A stretch of 64,000 nucleotides of DNA from Microvirga pakistanensis. GTDB taxonomy: Bacteria; Pseudomonadota; Alphaproteobacteria; Rhizobiales; Beijerinckiaceae. Below are positions 61,707-64,000 of the stretch, piece after piece. Both the position numbers and the translations under genes were made by a program. The DNA lies in contig NZ_SPJX01000645.1 of the NCBI RefSeq assembly GCF_004458765.1, forward strand, positions 1 through 64,000, read 5' to 3'. The notes under the pieces were generated by a model. It searched no databases. It was not told the origin of the DNA and saw only the letters and a program-made list of their open reading frames with translations. Position 1 is the stretch's first letter, and each line of letters opens with the position of its first letter.

Positions 61707-62836
61707 ACGGGCTCTCCGGCAGGCACATGTTCCGTGAGAGCTCCAAACCCGCGGTACACGGTCGTCGAGGACGAAGACGCGGAATCGGTCCTCGCGAGAT
61801 TGCGGATCAGAGCATGATGAGGCGACAGGTGGCAGGCCGGGTCCGTGGATGCTGCATCACCAGTCAAGGCCAGAGCCTGGCAGCGACAGCCACCCCAATC
61901 CCGCTCGCGCCGCTCGCAGCTCCGGCATGGCTCCTGCATCCATTCCGTGCCGCGGAATGCCTGAAAGGCTGGCGACTCCGCCCAGATCTCGGCAAGCGAG
62001 TGGTCGTGAACGTTCCAAAAAGTCAGGTTGGGGATTGTTTCGGCCGCATGGCACGGCAGCACCTTGCCCGAAGGCGAGACATTCATCAGGCGGCGTCCCC
62101 AACCTCCGGCGCAGGCCTTCGGATAGCTTGCATAATAGTCGGGTACGACGAGATCGATGACCAAGCGTCCCTGCAGCTGCTCCCGTGCTTCCTCCACAAC
62201 CGCAATCGAGCGGTCGACCTCGGTCCGGGTGGGCATCAGGGCGGCCCTGTTCACATAGGCCCAGCCGTAATATTGGGTGTGGGCTATCTCGAGGCGCTTT
62301 GCGCCGAGATCAACCGCGAGAGCGATGAGATCGGAGACACTCCCAATGTTGCCGCGATGGATAACAGCATTGAGCGTCAGGGGCAGGTCGAGCTCCACAA
62401 CACGCCTGGCGAAGACGAGCTTCTGCTCGTGTGCGCCCTTCAACTGCGCGATGGAATCCGCAGTGGAAGCGTCGCCAGCTTGGACGGAAAGCTGGACGTG
62501 ATCGAGGCCTGCCGCGGCGAGACCGCCCAGCTTGGTCAGCGCGGGGCCGACGCCGGAGGTGATCAGGTTGGTGTAGAGGCCGACCATCGCGCAGTGTGCG
62601 GTAATGGCCTCGATATCGGAGCGTGCCGTCGGCTCTCCGCCCGAAAGGTGGACGTGAAGCACGCCAAGCGCGGCGGCCTCACTGAGAATGCGGCACCATG
62701 TTGCGGTGTCGAGCTCCGCAGAGCGACGCTCGAGCTCGACTGGATTCGAGCAATAGGGGCAGCGCAGCGGGCAGCGGTGCGTGAGTTCGGCCAGAAGACC
62801 GATGGGGGCAGGAACTGCGTTCAGAACGTCGCTCAT
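61703..62836 (-). CDS. pqqE: PqqA peptide cyclase (radical SAM enzyme PqqE)
   Basis: A 377-residue radical SAM enzyme. The [4Fe-4S] motif is C22-X3-C26-X2-C29 (HRCPLRCPYCSNP), with the SAM-contact LSGGEPTAR after it. The C-terminal SPASM region holds several Cys (in PKACAGGWG, KVLPCHAAE, EPCRSCERRERDWGGCRCQA) for auxiliary clusters. It joins Glu and Tyr of PqqA with PqqD as chaperone. Overlaps pqqD and the next gene by ATGA. Confidence 0.96.
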   Translation of the reverse strand: MSDVLNAVPAPIGLLAELTHRCPLRCPYCSNPVELERRSAELDTATWCRILSEAAALGVLHVHLSGGEPTARSDIEAITAHCAMVGLYTNLITSGVGPALTKLGGLAAAGLDHVQLSVQAGDASTADSIAQLKGAHEQKLVFARRVVELDLPLTLNAVIHRGNIGSVSDLIALAVDLGAKRLEIAHTQYYGWAYVNRAALMPTRTEVDRSIAVVEEAREQLQGRLVIDLVVPDYYASYPKACAGGWGRRLMNVSPSGKVLPCHAAETIPNLTFWNVHDHSLAEIWAESPAFQAFRGTEWMQEPCRSCERRERDWGGCRCQALALTGDAASTDPACHLSPHHALIRNLARTDSASSSSTTVYRGFGALTEHVPAGEPV

Positions 62837-63141
62837 GGCTTTCGATCCGGTTCCAGCGGAGTGGCTCCAACGATCCGCCTGTTGGCGAGACCGTTCAACA
62901 TGTCGATGACATCCGCTTCTATCACATCCTGCTCGGCATCGTACCGGGCCGCGAGAGCGCCGGCGATCTCGCGGATACTTCTTTGCCCATCCACGAGCCT
63001 GAGCACCTCCAGGGCGATATCGTCGAGATCGAATGCTCGTTCAGGCGCCAGAAGAACATGGGTGTTCCGGATCCTGTCGTGGTGCAGCCTGACTCCGCGC
63101 GGCAGGTGGGGCACGCTTCCTGCACTCAACGCCGTCATCAT
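62833..63141 (-). CDS. pqqD: PqqD peptide chaperone
   Basis: A 102-residue protein that binds PqqA and delivers it to PqqE. The family pattern is present: LPRGVRLHHDRIRNTHVLLA, LDDIALEVLRLVDGQRSIRE and YDAEQDVIEADVIDML. The start 63141 makes ATGA with the pqqC stop; the longer frame to 63240 lies within pqqC and is rejected. Confidence 0.94.
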   Translation of the reverse strand: MMTALSAGSVPHLPRGVRLHHDRIRNTHVLLAPERAFDLDDIALEVLRLVDGQRSIREIAGALAARYDAEQDVIEADVIDMLNGLANRRIVGATPLEPDRKP

Positions 63142-63917
63142 GCTTGCTCCGCGCCCGGCGTCCATGCCCCGGGAGGCACAAAGCCAGGTTCTACATAGCT
63201 GAAATAAAGAGCATCGAGCTGAGCCCAGAGCACGTCGCACTTGAAGGACAATGCATCGATGACAGCCTGCTGCTGGGATCGTGTGGCGGCGTTGCGCTTG
63301 ACATAATCGAGCGCGAAGTCCGCATCCCGTGGTGCCTGGGATAGCCGTTTCTCGAAGTAACTCAGGATCTGCGGGGAAATGAAGCTGTAATTGGACAGCA
63401 TCCCCGAGACGCGTTCGGAGATGATGCCGGGACTGAACAGCTCCGTCAGGGACGAGGCAACAGCTTCAAGAAGGGAGCGCTCCCGCACGAAGTGGACATA
63501 GGCTTCGACGGCGAAGCGCGTCGCCGGCAATGCGCCTCGCCTGGACGTCACATAGCTCCTAGGCAGATCCAGCCCATCGGTGAGGCGCAGCCAGCGCTCG
63601 ATTCCGCCTTCGCCTTCTCCCTCTCCGTCGTGATCCAGGATTCTCTGGAGCCAAGCACGCCGCAGGTCGCGATCTTCGGCACGGGCGATGAGGCTGGCAT
63701 CCTTGATGGGAATGGCCGCCTGATAGCAGTAACGGTTCAGGGCCCAAGCCCGAACCTGATCGCGGTTCAACTCGCCGCCATGCAGAAGGCGGTGGAAGGG
63801 ATGGAGACTGTGATATCGCTGCGCTCCCAGAGCGCGCAGTTGCTCTTCGAGCTCGGCATGTGAAAGTGGTGGTGCCTCATCGGCCCTGGGGTTCGCAAGA
63901 ATACGGCTTTCTGTCAT
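63138..63917 (-). CDS. pqqC: Pyrroloquinoline-quinone synthase
   Basis: A 259-residue cofactorless oxidase that carries out the last ring closure and oxidation of PQQ. Motifs: YHSLHPFHRLLHGGELNRDQ, WALNRYYYQ-like WALNRYCYQAAIPIKDA, ILDHDGEGEGEGGIERWLRL, and FSPGIISERVSGM. The YCYQ differs from the common YYYQ. Overlaps pqqB and pqqD by ATGA at either end. Confidence 0.96.
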   Translation of the reverse strand: MTESRILANPRADEAPPLSHAELEEQLRALGAQRYHSLHPFHRLLHGGELNRDQVRAWALNRYCYQAAIPIKDASLIARAEDRDLRRAWLQRILDHDGEGEGEGGIERWLRLTDGLDLPRSYVTSRRGALPATRFAVEAYVHFVRERSLLEAVASSLTELFSPGIISERVSGMLSNYSFISPQILSYFEKRLSQAPRDADFALDYVKRNAATRSQQQAVIDALSFKCDVLWAQLDALYFSYVEPGFVPPGAWTPGAEQA

Positions 63918-64000
63918 GGGAAGATCCTCAAGCCGTCATGCGCTACGGTCCAGCCGCGACTCTCGACGAGGCGCCGCTCCGCGGAATCCTCGACGAGAAC
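63914..64000 (-). CDS. pqqB: PqqB, C-terminal end (partial)
   Basis: The last 28 codons, running off the window end. The peptide (EDSAERRLVESRGWTVAHDG, then LRIFP) matches the usual PqqB ending, with ERxxVExxGWxVAxDG. PqqB is an MBL-fold hydroxylase acting on the tyrosine part of the precursor. Its stop overlaps the pqqC start. The pqqA gene would lie beyond the window. Confidence 0.9.
   Translation of the reverse strand, partial: VLVEDSAERRLVESRGWTVAHDGLRIFP

Noticed and set aside
63142..63240. Longer PqqD with 33 extra N-terminal residues
   Set aside because: The extension lies inside pqqC and lacks family similarity; an ATGA-coupled start at 63141 gives the usual PqqD length.
1..64000. 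tRNA, rRNA, CRISPR array, insertion sequence, phage genes or replication origin
   Set aside because: Intergenic regions were read for clover-leaf patterns, spaced repeats, transposase motifs and DnaA-box clusters; none was seen.

Overview
The window looks like chromosomal DNA of a high-GC alphaproteobacterium of the order Hyphomicrobiales, most likely the Methylobacteriaceae/Microvirga neighbourhood. The basis is a complete XoxF-type (lanthanide-dependent) methanol dehydrogenase cluster next to a pqqBCDE operon, an Entner-Doudoroff operon under HexR, HWE-kinase remnants and many ABC importers. This placement is inferred from gene content; no database was searched.

Layout. 1-4.5 kb: the 3' end of an ETF:ubiquinone oxidoreductase gene, then a gene-poor stretch with decayed pieces of repeat-rich surface proteins, an animal-type haem peroxidase, and a histidine-kinase stump. 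4.5-10.5 kb: a multi-PAS hybrid histidine kinase, and a MocR-type regulator divergent from an EamA transporter. 10.9-16.5 kb: a polyamine-type ABC importer (binding protein, ATPase, two permeases) followed by an FAD amine oxidase-like gene and a small cupin, an uptake-plus-oxidation operon.

17-42.8 kb is a large carbohydrate island. It holds homologues of FrlB (SIS deglycase), FrlC (two copies), FrlD (PfkB kinase) and a GntR/UTRA regulator in the FrlR position, which is the Amadori-product (fructosamine) degradation set. Around them lie an RbsABC-type importer with a second PfkB kinase, an amidohydrolase and a YjbQ protein; a MalEFGK-type importer; and hexR-zwf-pgl-edd, which would consume the glucose-6-phosphate FrlB is expected to release. 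Eight intergenic sites share the core RTCAGACRW (two with one mismatch), and they lie before each frl-like or importer transcription unit from 17.0 to 38.9 kb, suggesting one regulon. A DeoR-headed operon (BtpA/SgcQ, FGGY kinase, HAD phosphatase) with a divergent SDR follows.

43.7-44.5 kb holds two broken MerR-type genes facing a 19-bp-spacer promoter. 44.8-48.9 kb encodes a three-subunit molybdenum hydroxylase (tri-haem cytochrome, 2Fe-2S subunit, Tat-exported Mo subunit). 49.1-64 kb is the quinoprotein region: a hemerythrin/phasin-like protein, a DUF3280-type protein, an SsuA-type ABC importer, a zinc metallohydrolase, xoxF-xoxG-xoxJ, a CXXCW rhodanese-like protein, a SoxYZ-like carrier, and on the other strand pqqBCDE with two exported proteins of unknown function. 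No tRNA, rRNA, CRISPR array, insertion sequence or phage gene was seen. Start codons were chosen by reading upstream for ribosome-binding sites and by operon overlaps.
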